Translations under genes and position numbers: made by a program | Shown: positions 26,533-34,413 of the stretch, piece after piece | How the letters are laid out: each line of letters begins with the position of its first letter | Numbering within the stretch: the stretch's first letter is position 1 | Assembly (NCBI GenBank): GCA_965224605.1 | Contig: CBDCZP010000006.1 | Coordinates: forward strand, 1-64,000 | Source: HyVt-477 sp965224605 | GTDB lineage: Bacteria > Pseudomonadota > Gammaproteobacteria > Thiotrichales > Thiotrichaceae | Length of the DNA: 64,000 nucleotides | Reading direction: 5' to 3' | Notes under the pieces: generated by a model | The model's input: the letters and a program-made list of their open reading frames with translations, nothing else | Databases searched by the model: none | Told to the model about the DNA's origin: nothing

Positions 26533-26571
26533 ATGAAACGTCTCATCTTAATGGGCGCCTCTATTAACTAA
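26533..26571 (+). CDS. Putative 12-residue leader peptide upstream of the PuuD-like gene
   Basis: A small reading frame, ATG to TAA, encoding MKRLILMGASIN, with a GAGG ribosome site 7 bp upstream (26522-26525). Its last seven codons form the left arm of a 16-bp hairpin (26551-26584), so ribosome position would decide whether the hairpin forms. The main gene starts 65 bp downstream. Such a layout resembles leader-peptide attenuation but is unproven; the reading frame could be chance. Confidence 0.35.
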   Translation: MKRLILMGASIN

Positions 26572-26584
26572 TAGAGGCGCCCAT
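26551..26584 (+). repeat. 16-bp perfect hairpin in the leader of the PuuD-like gene
   Basis: ATGGGCGCCTCTATTA (26551-26566) and its exact complement (26569-26584) enclose a 2-nt loop. A seven-T run occurs 14 nt further on (26599-26605), too far for a standard terminator. No plus-strand gene lies just upstream to terminate, since the neighbour is divergent. Confidence 0.8.
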
Positions 26585-26636
26585 ATGATTATAATCAATT
26601 TTTTTACATAAATGTAGCCTTGGAGGGCTCTTCCTT

Positions 26637-27239
26637 ATGAATCCATTAAAGTCTGTTACGGGAACCATTGTTTCCGGTTTTATTCTGGCAGTTATTATTG
26701 CATTACTATTACCAAAAGCGATTAGCTTCGAGCTTAATGTTGCATCCTTAATTGCTTGGTTCCATGTGATGGCGGGTGTGCTATGGATTGGATTATTATA
26801 TTACTTCAATTTTGTACAAGTACCTGCTGTTGGACAAGCACTAGCCGATAAAGAGCCTGGACCTGCGGCTATCAATAAATATGTAGCACCGCGTGCTTTA
26901 CTATGGTTTCGTTGGGGAGCAGTAGCTACCTGGTTGACCGGTGTCGCTATGCTGGAAACATTAGGATTAGGTATTGTAAGAACCTTCTTGTTCCAAAATG
27001 CAGGTGAATTAGGCATGGCGCTGAGTATAGGTGCATGGTTGGGTACTATTATGTTATTTAATGTATGGGTACTGATCTGGCCAAACCAGAAAAAGATTTT
27101 AGGTATGGTTTCAGCCGATGCTGATGCGATTGCAAAGGCAAAGGGCGTCGCTCTAATGGCATCTCGTACTAATACTTTACTGTCTATTCCAATGCTTATG
27201 TGCATGGTGGCATACGGTCACGCAGGCGTAGCGTTTTAA
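26637..27239 (+). CDS. PuuD-like integral membrane protein (urate oxidase N-terminal family)
   Basis: A 200-residue polytopic protein resembling the membrane domain of PuuD, the membrane urate hydroxylase family. There are five likely helices: about 8-27, 33-54 (with WFHVMAGVLWIGLLYYFNF), 80-105, 120-145 and 170-195. The HVxxGVxWIGxLYYFNF segment is the family's signature. The cytochrome-c domain of full-length PuuD is absent, so electron transfer would need a partner, and urate oxidation cannot be assumed. The start has a GGAGGG site at 26623-26628. No purine-catabolism genes are nearby. A large palindromic terminator follows the stop. Confidence 0.8.
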   Translation: MNPLKSVTGTIVSGFILAVIIALLLPKAISFELNVASLIAWFHVMAGVLWIGLLYYFNFVQVPAVGQALADKEPGPAAINKYVAPRALLWFRWGAVATWLTGVAMLETLGLGIVRTFLFQNAGELGMALSIGAWLGTIMLFNVWVLIWPNQKKILGMVSADADAIAKAKGVALMASRTNTLLSIPMLMCMVAYGHAGVAF

Positions 27240-27247
27240 TCGAGCTT

Positions 27248-27303
27248 CTTTGTTTGACACAAAAAGGCCGCTCAATTGAGCGGCCTTTTTGTGTCAAACA
27301 AAG
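27248..27303. terminator. 56-bp perfect palindrome, bidirectional terminator
   Basis: Twenty-eight base pairs on each side are exact reverse complements with no loop (centre 27275/27276). Inside is a GC-rich core (GGCCGCTCAA) flanked on both sides by five A/T pairs, giving a stem followed by TTTTT on either strand. It sits 9 bp behind the PuuD-like gene and reads as an intrinsic terminator for it. It could also stop minus-strand transcripts from the OmpA operon. Confidence 0.88.
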
Positions 27304-27338
27304 TTATAAAAAACTGATACCACTTTGCAAGGGCTTTC

Positions 27339-27375
27339 GTACCCTTCGACAGGCTCAGGGTACGGCTATTGTAGC
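27339..27375. repeat. Dispersed 37-bp double-hairpin repeat, copy 2
   Basis: GTACCCT (27339-27345) pairs with AGGGTAC (27357-27363), with a following GCTA-TTG-TAGC mini-hairpin (27365-27375). The unit matches 32 of 37 positions with copy 1 at 16743-16779, and differences fall mainly in the loops. It is intergenic, downstream of the terminator. Confidence 0.7.
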
Positions 27376-27445
27376 AACGCCTTAACGCCCATGGATCAGG
27401 ATCAGGACATTATTATCTTAATCTAGCGATAACGTCCGTCCGTTA

Positions 27446-27592
27446 TCAATCCTGATTAGAAGAAGTAACCACCGCAGGTTCTATTCTGCTATTACGGCTA
27501 CAGAACATTCCTTTTAGCAACCGTCCTAATAATGACCCTAGAACAAAAGCAAGGCCTAATAACAAGATAGTTTGTACTAGAAACATAGACAT
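27446..27592 (-). CDS. Small membrane protein, 48 residues, downstream of OmpA/BON gene
   Basis: ATG at 27592 is preceded by an excellent GGAGG site 8 bp upstream. The product has one hydrophobic helix (residues 3-27, FLVQTILLLGLAFVLGSLLGRLL) followed by a basic patch (KGMFCSRNSR) and a short polar tail. The GSLLGRLLK pattern is like small proteins that accompany OmpA-family genes in other proteobacteria, from memory. It begins 17 bp after the stop of the 32-residue gene, forming a three-gene unit with the OmpA/BON protein. Function unknown. Confidence 0.7.
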   Translation of the reverse strand: MSMFLVQTILLLGLAFVLGSLLGRLLKGMFCSRNSRIEPAVVTSSNQD

Positions 27593-27608
27593 TATTTAAT
27601 CCTCCTTC

Positions 27609-27707
27609 CTAATCCTCGTTGTTAATACTTGAGAACAATCCCATGACTATTCCAAATATAAGTGCGGCCAGTAGCCATAAAAATAACTTTGAAAATAAAT
27701 AACCCAT
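27609..27707 (-). CDS. Small membrane protein, 32 residues, downstream of OmpA/BON gene
   Basis: ATG at 27707 follows an AGAGAGGA ribosome site and starts 11 bp after the OmpA/BON stop codon. The peptide is nearly a single transmembrane helix (about residues 5-26, KLFLWLLAALIFGIVMGLF) with an acidic C-terminus (SSINNED). Its own stop codon is directly next to the next gene's ribosome site, which supports real, coupled translation. Function unknown; a role in membrane assembly or anchoring of the OmpA/BON protein is inference. Confidence 0.65.
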   Translation of the reverse strand: MGYLFSKLFLWLLAALIFGIVMGLFSSINNED

Positions 27708-27717
27708 AGTGTCCTCT

Positions 27718-28839
27718 CTATTTTTGATTAATGATAAATGTGATTCTTCTGTTTTGAGCCAGTCCTTCTCGTGTGTCATTACTAGCAATTGGACTAGTTT
27801 CACCATGACCTACTGATTTCATTAGGCTAGAACCCACATTTTTGTTTTCCAGATAGCTTTTAACTGCAGCCGCACGACGCAAGCTGAGAGCCATATTGTA
27901 AGCATCATCACCACGCGAATCGGTATGGCCATTAATACTAATGCCTCCTGCTATTTCGTCTTTACACTCTGCCATCACACTAGCAATTTGGTTCAGTAGA
28001 GCATGACTTGCCTGTTGGATAACAGCAGCATTGGTTTGAAAGTGGATACTTTTACCAGACATAGTATCATTGAGCTTGTTCTGGCAAACATTGATAGCTT
28101 CTTTTTTCACTTCGACTACTTTGACCACAGGCTCCGGCACGGGTTCAGGTTCTGGCACCTTGACGGCCAAACCATCAATGACGGGTACATTAAACGAAGC
28201 CAGTAATTTTTTAGCTTTAGAGATCAATGTCTCTCGCATACCTTGGCTTTCTACTGTTCCGGTGTACTTAACGCCATCCATAGAAGCTGAAAGTGAGCCA
28301 CCTTCCATCGCTAATCCCATTAAACCAGGAAGAGCACCTAACCAGCGGGCAGACTTAACCAGCTTATTAAGTGTTAGATTATTGACCACATTGCCTTCAC
28401 CCACACGATCCGTCGCCGCTTTTACTATCGCGTCTATTTCAGCTTGAGAACCCGCCGAACCATTTAGGACTATTTTTCCATCTTGTAGTTCGACATTCAG
28501 TCGCATATCTTCTGTGGCAACAAAATCGGTAAATGCACCTTCTGCGATTCGCACACCCGCCACGGAACCCGCTAAGGCAAGTGCCTTATCCTTGGCATCA
28601 ACACTTGGAGCTTCGCCACTGAGCATAATGTCTCTACCACGCTCATCAATATTCACCTTGGCCCAAGCCATATTCTCTGCTGACAACGCATCTGAAACTC
28701 GCTGACTTAAATCAGTTTCAATGGGGTCTTTATTGGAATTAAACATGAGAAAATATAGGAGAGGTAAGCCCAGGAGGGTGAGTAACCACCATAGTCCCTT
28801 TGGAAAAACACCACAGCAGCACGATCGTTTATTGTCCAT
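27718..28839 (-). CDS. OmpA family protein with N-terminal anchor and BON-like domains
   Basis: A 373-residue envelope protein. An N-terminal helix (about 15-33, LWWLLTLLGLPLLYFLMF), preceded by a Cys-rich stretch (SCCCG), probably anchors it in the inner membrane. Two BON-like segments follow (about 40-150; KVNIDERGRDIMLSGEAPS and LNVELQDGKIVLNGSAGS), then a third related region. A Pro/Glu/Val linker lies near 230-245, and the C-terminal OmpA peptidoglycan-binding domain (about 250-373) has ISINGHTDSRGDDAYNMALSLRRAAAVKSYL and QNRRITFII. The layout resembles ArfA/OmpATb-type proteins that link membrane and cell wall. Two tiny membrane proteins follow in the same unit. Confidence 0.88.
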   Translation of the reverse strand: MDNKRSCCCGVFPKGLWWLLTLLGLPLLYFLMFNSNKDPIETDLSQRVSDALSAENMAWAKVNIDERGRDIMLSGEAPSVDAKDKALALAGSVAGVRIAEGAFTDFVATEDMRLNVELQDGKIVLNGSAGSQAEIDAIVKAATDRVGEGNVVNNLTLNKLVKSARWLGALPGLMGLAMEGGSLSASMDGVKYTGTVESQGMRETLISKAKKLLASFNVPVIDGLAVKVPEPEPVPEPVVKVVEVKKEAINVCQNKLNDTMSGKSIHFQTNAAVIQQASHALLNQIASVMAECKDEIAGGISINGHTDSRGDDAYNMALSLRRAAAVKSYLENKNVGSSLMKSVGHGETSPIASNDTREGLAQNRRITFIINQK

Positions 28840-29019
28840 AATTTACCCTTAAAGTAATTTGTTTTTGAGAGTTAGATTGCTATGCCATCCAATATAGCGG
28901 GTGGCTTAAGCATATAGATTCCATTACAGTATAGTACAGATTCCAAAGGAACGGATACGATCTACAACACCTGTTGTTTTTATACACGCTTACTGATATT
29001 CCAAAGCTGCTTTTTACAG

Positions 29020-30063
29020 CTATTTGTTATCTAAAGAACTTAGTACTGAAAGCGTATCTTCACTATATTCAAAAGAATCAGAGTACATATGGTCGTCACT
29101 TAAGCCCGCTTCTCGAAAAGCGGCGACCCCCGCTTTAACCATCACCGGGGGCCCACTCATATAGACATCGAAAGTAGACAGATCGGTAAAGTCTCGAATC
29201 ACCGCTTCATGCACAAAACCTGTTTCACCCTGCCAGTTATCTTGGTCATCCGCCTCAGATAATACAGGGATAAAATGGATGTTTTTATATTGAAACGCCC
29301 ATTTTTCTGCCAGACTTTTGTGATATAGGTCTATGTTGGAGCGCACCCCCCAGTACAAATAAACAGGCAACTGAGTGTTCTCTTGAATGAGTTGTTCTAT
29401 CATGCCTTTTAATGGCGCAAAACCCGTTCCACCACCCATCATTATTTTAGGACGGTCAGAATCACGTAGAAAAAAACTTCCATGCGGCCCTTCAATTCGC
29501 AATAAACTTTTCTCTTTTAGTTCATTAAACACCTGACCCGTAAAAGTACCTCCTTCAACATGACGAATATGCAGTTCAAGATATTCATCATTAAAAGGGG
29601 CATTCGCTAATGAAAAAGCTCTTTTCTTACCCATTGATAAGAGAATCTCTATGTACTGTCCAGCCAAAAACTGCATACGCTCTGTTTCAGGCAATTTAAG
29701 CAATACTTCCATCACATCCGGTGATAATTTTCTTAATGAAGCTACCTTTACAGGTAAAGTTTTTATTTCAATCTCACTGACCGTATCAATTTCAGCTACT
29801 TCAATTAACAAATCAGATTCTGCCACCGCCTGACAAAATAGTGCTTGTCCATTCTCGTGATCATCTTCCGAAATTCCCATGGGTAAACCATCGGGATATG
29901 AAACGTTTCCTTCCAGTACTTTACCAAGACAGGTTCCACACACACCACTACGGCAACCATAAGGAAAAGAAATGCCATGTCGTAACGCTGCATCCAGAAT
30001 AGGCTCTTCCTTTTCGACGTCCATAGTGTGTCCACTAGGCTGGATCTTGACCTGATAGCTCAT
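29020..30063 (-). CDS. 2Fe-2S ferredoxin-NAD(P)H reductase (CDP-6-deoxy-glucoseen reductase type)
   Basis: A 347-residue electron-transfer flavoprotein. The N-terminal plant-type ferredoxin domain (1-90) has the CRSGVCGTC cluster motif with the fourth Cys in ALFCQAV. FAD-binding (about 100-195, with GQYIEI and RAFSLAN) and NAD-binding domains follow (about 200-335; MMGGGTGFAPLKGMI, YWGVRS, YMSGPPVMV). Relatives are often annotated as AscD/RfbI, but no 3,6-dideoxyhexose pathway is nearby, so it is more likely a generic reductase for an unknown oxygenase or reductase partner. It stands alone, downstream of the apaH pair. Confidence 0.88.
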   Translation of the reverse strand: MSYQVKIQPSGHTMDVEKEEPILDAALRHGISFPYGCRSGVCGTCLGKVLEGNVSYPDGLPMGISEDDHENGQALFCQAVAESDLLIEVAEIDTVSEIEIKTLPVKVASLRKLSPDVMEVLLKLPETERMQFLAGQYIEILLSMGKKRAFSLANAPFNDEYLELHIRHVEGGTFTGQVFNELKEKSLLRIEGPHGSFFLRDSDRPKIMMGGGTGFAPLKGMIEQLIQENTQLPVYLYWGVRSNIDLYHKSLAEKWAFQYKNIHFIPVLSEADDQDNWQGETGFVHEAVIRDFTDLSTFDVYMSGPPVMVKAGVAAFREAGLSDDHMYSDSFEYSEDTLSVLSSLDNK

Positions 30064-30201
30064 TGCTATTCCCTATGCAAAAAATAAATAATAAAAATGA
30101 ATAAATTTAAACAATGAAGCATACAGGCTGATAAAGGCATAATCGAAATGAAGGTGTTTTTGTATGCTTATCTGATGTTAGAGGCAGGGATAACTAGCGA
30201 G

Positions 30202-30696
30202 CTATACAACCGTGATATATAAAATAACAAAAGCCGCCACCACCATAGAAATGGCAAAAGCATAGTTAAAAGGTGCTGCTTTAACGATTTGATATTCAAG
30301 TGCTGCTTTTTCGGCCTTAACCATCATTTTTTCAATATGCTTTTTTACTGGCCAAGCCTCTAGTTTTGTGAACTCGGCTTCCCCTCCTCGGATATTGATT
30401 AAAGGAATCAGCACATTAATGTTAAACCGAGCAGTTAGCGCGTTTTGCACAGGCCCTTCGTAATTTAATAACCAGGGAGCAGCACGGTCAAAATAATCTT
30501 TTTTGAGGTTATCGACCATCGCTTTATGCGAGTTATTGAGTAAATTTCGATTTCTAACCAGTGCTTTTTCCAGCTCTTCAACCTCGACCTTGTGTCCAGG
30601 CGCAGTAACATGGCAATAAAAATCGGTTTCCTTGCCTTGTACTTTTATCGGTATGCTCACTGTTCCAATCAGTGATACGGGTTTTTCATCAGACAT
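30202..30696 (-). CDS. Hypothetical protein with C-terminal membrane tail
   Basis: A 164-residue protein I do not recognise. The first 140 residues are soluble, with a beta-rich N-terminus (VSLIGTVSIPIKVQG) and a charged helix (residues 38-70). One hydrophobic helix at about 146-163 (FAISMVVAAFVILYITVV) ends the protein, giving a tail-anchored topology that is unusual in bacteria. It starts 3 bp after the apaH stop and is very probably in one operon with it. Confidence 0.65.
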   Translation of the reverse strand: MSDEKPVSLIGTVSIPIKVQGKETDFYCHVTAPGHKVEVEELEKALVRNRNLLNNSHKAMVDNLKKDYFDRAAPWLLNYEGPVQNALTARFNINVLIPLINIRGGEAEFTKLEAWPVKKHIEKMMVKAEKAALEYQIVKAAPFNYAFAISMVVAAFVILYITVV

Positions 30697-30699
30697 GCT

Positions 30700-31545
30700 T
30701 TATCTCCCCATATTCACTTTTTTACACGACACGGAAATCGCTTGAGTAGTGTTATTAGTGATCGTTTTTCTGTTGATGTCATCGAGTTTAACCGCACTTA
30801 AACTGTTGCCCCAAACGCAACCAGAGTCCAATCCTATCACGTTGTTTCCTTGATAAAAACCCAAGCTAGCCCAATGCCCGAATAGAATACAATAGTTACT
30901 ATTCTTACGCTTAGCATGTTCAAACCAGGGTTTATATTTTTTTTGTTTCTTAGGTGATTGTTTATCGGTAAATGTCAAGGAACCATTCTTCTGCAAAAAG
31001 CGCATTCGGGTAAATGCATTGAGAATATAACGATGTCGATCATAGCCTTTGAGTGATTTTTTCCATTTCCCGGGCGTATCGCCATAAACATGCTTCAGCC
31101 AGACACTGACCTTATCACTTTGCAAATGTTGCTGAATTTCATCGGCATATTTAATCGCTGATTTGACTTTCCACTGAGGGGGCAAGCCTGCATGCGTCAT
31201 ACAAATTTTGCGCGCTTTATCAACTTGAATCAAAGGTTGTGCAGATAACCAGCTAATCAACTCTTCACGATCAGCTGCTTTTAATATCGCCTTTAATGAA
31301 GGATGGCATTTTAACAAACCGTAGTGCATCGCAATAAGTGAAATATCATGGTTACCCAAAACACACCTCACCGAGCCATGCATACTTTTCACAAATCTTA
31401 AAACAGCAAGTGAGTCTTCTCCTCGGCTCACTATATCGCCTGCCAGCCACAGTGTATCGCTCTTAGGATCGAACTCCAGTTTATCCAATAGCTGCATCAA
31501 TGCACCGTAGCAACCCTGAATATCGCCAATTGCATATTCTGCCAT
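30700..31545 (-). CDS. apaH: Symmetrical bis(5'-nucleosyl)-tetraphosphatase ApaH
   Basis: A metallophosphatase that cleaves Ap4A to two ADP and also removes Np4 caps from RNA. The 281-residue protein shows the phosphoesterase motifs: GDIQGCY (7-13), LAGDIVSRG (about 33-41), GNHD, MTHAGLPP and LFGHWASLG. The D of the usual GDxVDRG motif is replaced by S (GDIVSRG), a minor deviation. The usual ksgA-apaG partners are absent here, and a tail-anchored protein of unknown role follows at 3 bp. Confidence 0.93.
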   Translation of the reverse strand: MAEYAIGDIQGCYGALMQLLDKLEFDPKSDTLWLAGDIVSRGEDSLAVLRFVKSMHGSVRCVLGNHDISLIAMHYGLLKCHPSLKAILKAADREELISWLSAQPLIQVDKARKICMTHAGLPPQWKVKSAIKYADEIQQHLQSDKVSVWLKHVYGDTPGKWKKSLKGYDRHRYILNAFTRMRFLQKNGSLTFTDKQSPKKQKKYKPWFEHAKRKNSNYCILFGHWASLGFYQGNNVIGLDSGCVWGNSLSAVKLDDINRKTITNNTTQAISVSCKKVNMGR

Positions 31546-31683
31546 ATCGCTACCCGGCTAACCTTTTATAATTCATACATTCGATTATACTAATTTATTC
31601 CTGAAGTAACTAATAATCTATTATTAGGTTAATCAACCCGTTAAATTAAGGCTGAGCGGCCTACCGAGGAATCCAGGATTTAT

Positions 31684-33240
31684 ATGTCCAGCTATAACAG
31701 CATCCCCTATGAGTCGTTGCCCATCTCTTATACTTATTTGCCCCACTTGGCTGGACTGGCAAAGCTCTATGGGCTTGACGCGGCTGATCCAGAGCATTGC
31801 CGTGTATTAGATATTGGTTGCGCTGAAGCAAATAATATTATCCCCATGGCATTCCACTGGCCGAAAAGCGAATTTGTTGGCATTGATTTATCGGTTGTAC
31901 AAGTCAATGCTGGAATGCAAATGATTGAATCGTTGGCGCTAGATAATGTAAAGCTACACGTTGAAGACGTTGCACATATTAATGCTTCTGAATATGGAAA
32001 ATTCGATTACATTATTCTGCACGGTGTTTTTTCTTGGGTGACCCATGAGTTACAACAAACTATTCTGCGCAAAACACAATCACTACTCAATGATAACGGA
32101 TTAATCTACATTAGTTATAACACCTATCCTGGCTGGCATACGCAGATGGTAATACGTGATGCTATGAAGCTGTATAGTAGTCATTGCAACACGCCCAAAG
32201 AAGAAATTGATATTATTCCTAAATCGCTAAGTTACTTTAAACGATTTTTTAAAACCGCTGACAATGAATTCTCAGATTATTATGTAAAACGAATGTCAAT
32301 ACTGGAAAAGCAATCTGGAGAGTATCTTTATCACGAATTTTTGGAAACTAGCAACAACCCATTATATATTAGTGATTTTCTATCTAAAGCGGCTAGTCAT
32401 AATTTGCACTATCTTTGTGATGCTTTACTGGCGTTTGATACTCCCCTGATTCTAGGTCAACAACGCAATGCGTTTCTGAAAAATTTTGAGGATCGAATTG
32501 AAAGGCTTCAATACATGGACTTCATGATCAATCAGCGTTTTCGCCGCTCACTGCTCTGCCACGACAGCCAAAATATACGTAACGAATTCGCACCAGAGCA
32601 CATGGTAGGGCTTGCTTATCGAGGAAGTCTTGTTAGCAAGAAATCAGTACGGCTTGATACTGAAAAACCTTGTAAGTTCTATCAGAACCACGTTCAAAAT
32701 ATTGACCAGGATGTTTTTATTAAACTTACCCATCCTGTTAGTAAAGCAGCGGTACTCATACTTTCTGAAATCTTCCCGTCATCCATCGATTACATGGAGC
32801 TATTGAAACAATCATGTCAGCGAGTTGCTGATAACGGGGGCCTTGATTACGTCAGAAAAATAGAGCCTTTTTATCAAGAGTTTTTATTATTGTTGATTAA
32901 TGACTGGATTAGCACAGATTTGAATACGCATACTGTGGTTCAGATTGATTGGAACAAACGGCTGACTATATCAAGCTTATGCTGGCAATATGCTCAACAA
33001 TCTAGCTTCTTGCCGACCTTTCTACAAAAGGCCATTGATGTGGATGAGTTAGGTATGCAAGCTCTGGGATTGTTAAAGGAAGGAATCCTCAAAGAAGATT
33101 TATTAAAACAGATCATTGGTGCAAATACCGGTAAAACCCATTTCTGGAATCTAAACAGACAGCGAAAAAAAGGCAAACAATTAGATCTTTTTTTGGAGGT
33201 TTTACATAGAAATGGAGTGTTAGAACAATGTAACTATTGA
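31684..33240 (+). CDS. SAM-dependent methyltransferase with regulatory domain (PKMT-like)
   Basis: A 518-residue class I methyltransferase. The SAM-binding motif I is VLDIGCAEANN (residues 41-51) in the N-terminal domain (about 20-190), with the acidic FVGIDLS and a motif IV-like DYIILHGVFSWV. The middle region (about 200-310) fits the methyltransferase regulatory domain, and a long helical C-terminal part follows. This architecture is that of the protein-lysine methyltransferases of Rickettsia that modify outer-membrane protein B, though the substrate here is unknown. The start has a weak GGA-rich site. It lies alone next to the secreted basic protein. Confidence 0.8.
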   Translation: MSSYNSIPYESLPISYTYLPHLAGLAKLYGLDAADPEHCRVLDIGCAEANNIIPMAFHWPKSEFVGIDLSVVQVNAGMQMIESLALDNVKLHVEDVAHINASEYGKFDYIILHGVFSWVTHELQQTILRKTQSLLNDNGLIYISYNTYPGWHTQMVIRDAMKLYSSHCNTPKEEIDIIPKSLSYFKRFFKTADNEFSDYYVKRMSILEKQSGEYLYHEFLETSNNPLYISDFLSKAASHNLHYLCDALLAFDTPLILGQQRNAFLKNFEDRIERLQYMDFMINQRFRRSLLCHDSQNIRNEFAPEHMVGLAYRGSLVSKKSVRLDTEKPCKFYQNHVQNIDQDVFIKLTHPVSKAAVLILSEIFPSSIDYMELLKQSCQRVADNGGLDYVRKIEPFYQEFLLLLINDWISTDLNTHTVVQIDWNKRLTISSLCWQYAQQSSFLPTFLQKAIDVDELGMQALGLLKEGILKEDLLKQIIGANTGKTHFWNLNRQRKKGKQLDLFLEVLHRNGVLEQCNY

Positions 33241-33406
33241 TTCTTAAAGAAGTTTTAATTATTTATATTGCTAATGAAGGAAATAAAAAAAATATCCTGA
33301 TATTGTTTAATTATTTTACTAAACTAGAGGCGCAACATGAATGCTATATGAATGGAGCTATTCATAAGTGTCAAATCAAACAACAATTAAATCTAGGAAG
33401 TTAGTT

Positions 33407-34366
33407 ATGAATAAAGGACTATTTCATACCTCTTTAGTTTATCTACTATTCGCATCTGGTTTTATCTCAGTGTCAGTCAATGCACAGACGAATGCACAGA
33501 CAATGGTATTTAGCCATAATTCACATACTCCTTATGCAGGCAGTATCACTACACCGAAAAGAATTGTGCCTCAAAAAACAATGGGAGGCGCATATTCAAG
33601 CAATCGTTTAAAAAGCAGCTCTCGTAAAAAATTCACCCAAAGAAATATCAGCAAGGTGAGATTGAAGTCAAAGTTCCCTAGAAAGCTGGGTATTTCCAAT
33701 TACGAAGTGCTATGGAGAATCAAAGACCTTAAGCGAAAGAATGTCCGTCGACATCGTGGCAAGGTCACTACACTTCAATTAGCGCCTGGAAGGTATCAGG
33801 TCACCCTGCAAATTGGTAAATATAAACAAAAGAAAACAATCACTGTGCGCAAGAGTAGAAATTCCATACAGACTTTCTCCATGCCCATTAAAGCGGGGTT
33901 GCTAAAAGTAACAACAGGTTCTAGCAAAGGCGCTCTTGGCAATACAAAAATATATGTCAGAAATAGCCGAGGAAGAGTAGTCGCGTCTTCAAGAGGGAGG
34001 TCTATTAAGCAATTATTAAGATCTGGAAAATATACGGTTGAAGTGAGGTATGGAAATAAATCCCGAGGCAGGAATGTCGTCCATATCCGCAACGGAGCTG
34101 TTAAAGTAACGAAAGTAAAACTACCTGTATCAGGAAAAATACGTTTACGTGCTTATGAAAAAGGCAAACAGCCACTGATGAAATCTTCATCTTGGGTAAT
34201 ATACAATTCAGCTGGAAAAGTGGTATACCGTACGAAAAAACATACTATTCGCAAGAGTCTTTTTCCAGGCTCCTACACGGCTAAATTAACAGTTGCTGGA
34301 AAAACCAAAACCAAAAAGTTTAAAGTATCATCGGGACAGAATAAGACCATTACGCTTTATCTGTAG
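33407..34366 (+). CDS. Very basic secreted protein with three beta-sandwich-like repeats
   Basis: A 319-residue exported protein with a signal peptide (residues 1-27, ending in SVNA). By my count the mature chain has about 70 Lys/Arg and only four Asp/Glu. After a flexible N-terminal region (28-90), three roughly 75-residue units recur, each with a LAPGRYQV / LRSGKYTV / LFPGSYTA core followed by G-K-x-K basic strands, like carboxypeptidase-regulatory-type beta-sandwich domains. Start ATG 33407 has AGGAAG upstream and gives a clean signal peptide, preferred over a GTG at 33368. No function is recognised; binding to acidic polymers (DNA, LPS, polysaccharide) is inference. Confidence 0.78.
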   Translation: MNKGLFHTSLVYLLFASGFISVSVNAQTNAQTMVFSHNSHTPYAGSITTPKRIVPQKTMGGAYSSNRLKSSSRKKFTQRNISKVRLKSKFPRKLGISNYEVLWRIKDLKRKNVRRHRGKVTTLQLAPGRYQVTLQIGKYKQKKTITVRKSRNSIQTFSMPIKAGLLKVTTGSSKGALGNTKIYVRNSRGRVVASSRGRSIKQLLRSGKYTVEVRYGNKSRGRNVVHIRNGAVKVTKVKLPVSGKIRLRAYEKGKQPLMKSSSWVIYNSAGKVVYRTKKHTIRKSLFPGSYTAKLTVAGKTKTKKFKVSSGQNKTITLYL

Positions 34367-34413
34367 GTCTAATACCTAGCTCTCATAGGGAATTAACTAT
34401 AGGAACTAAAACG

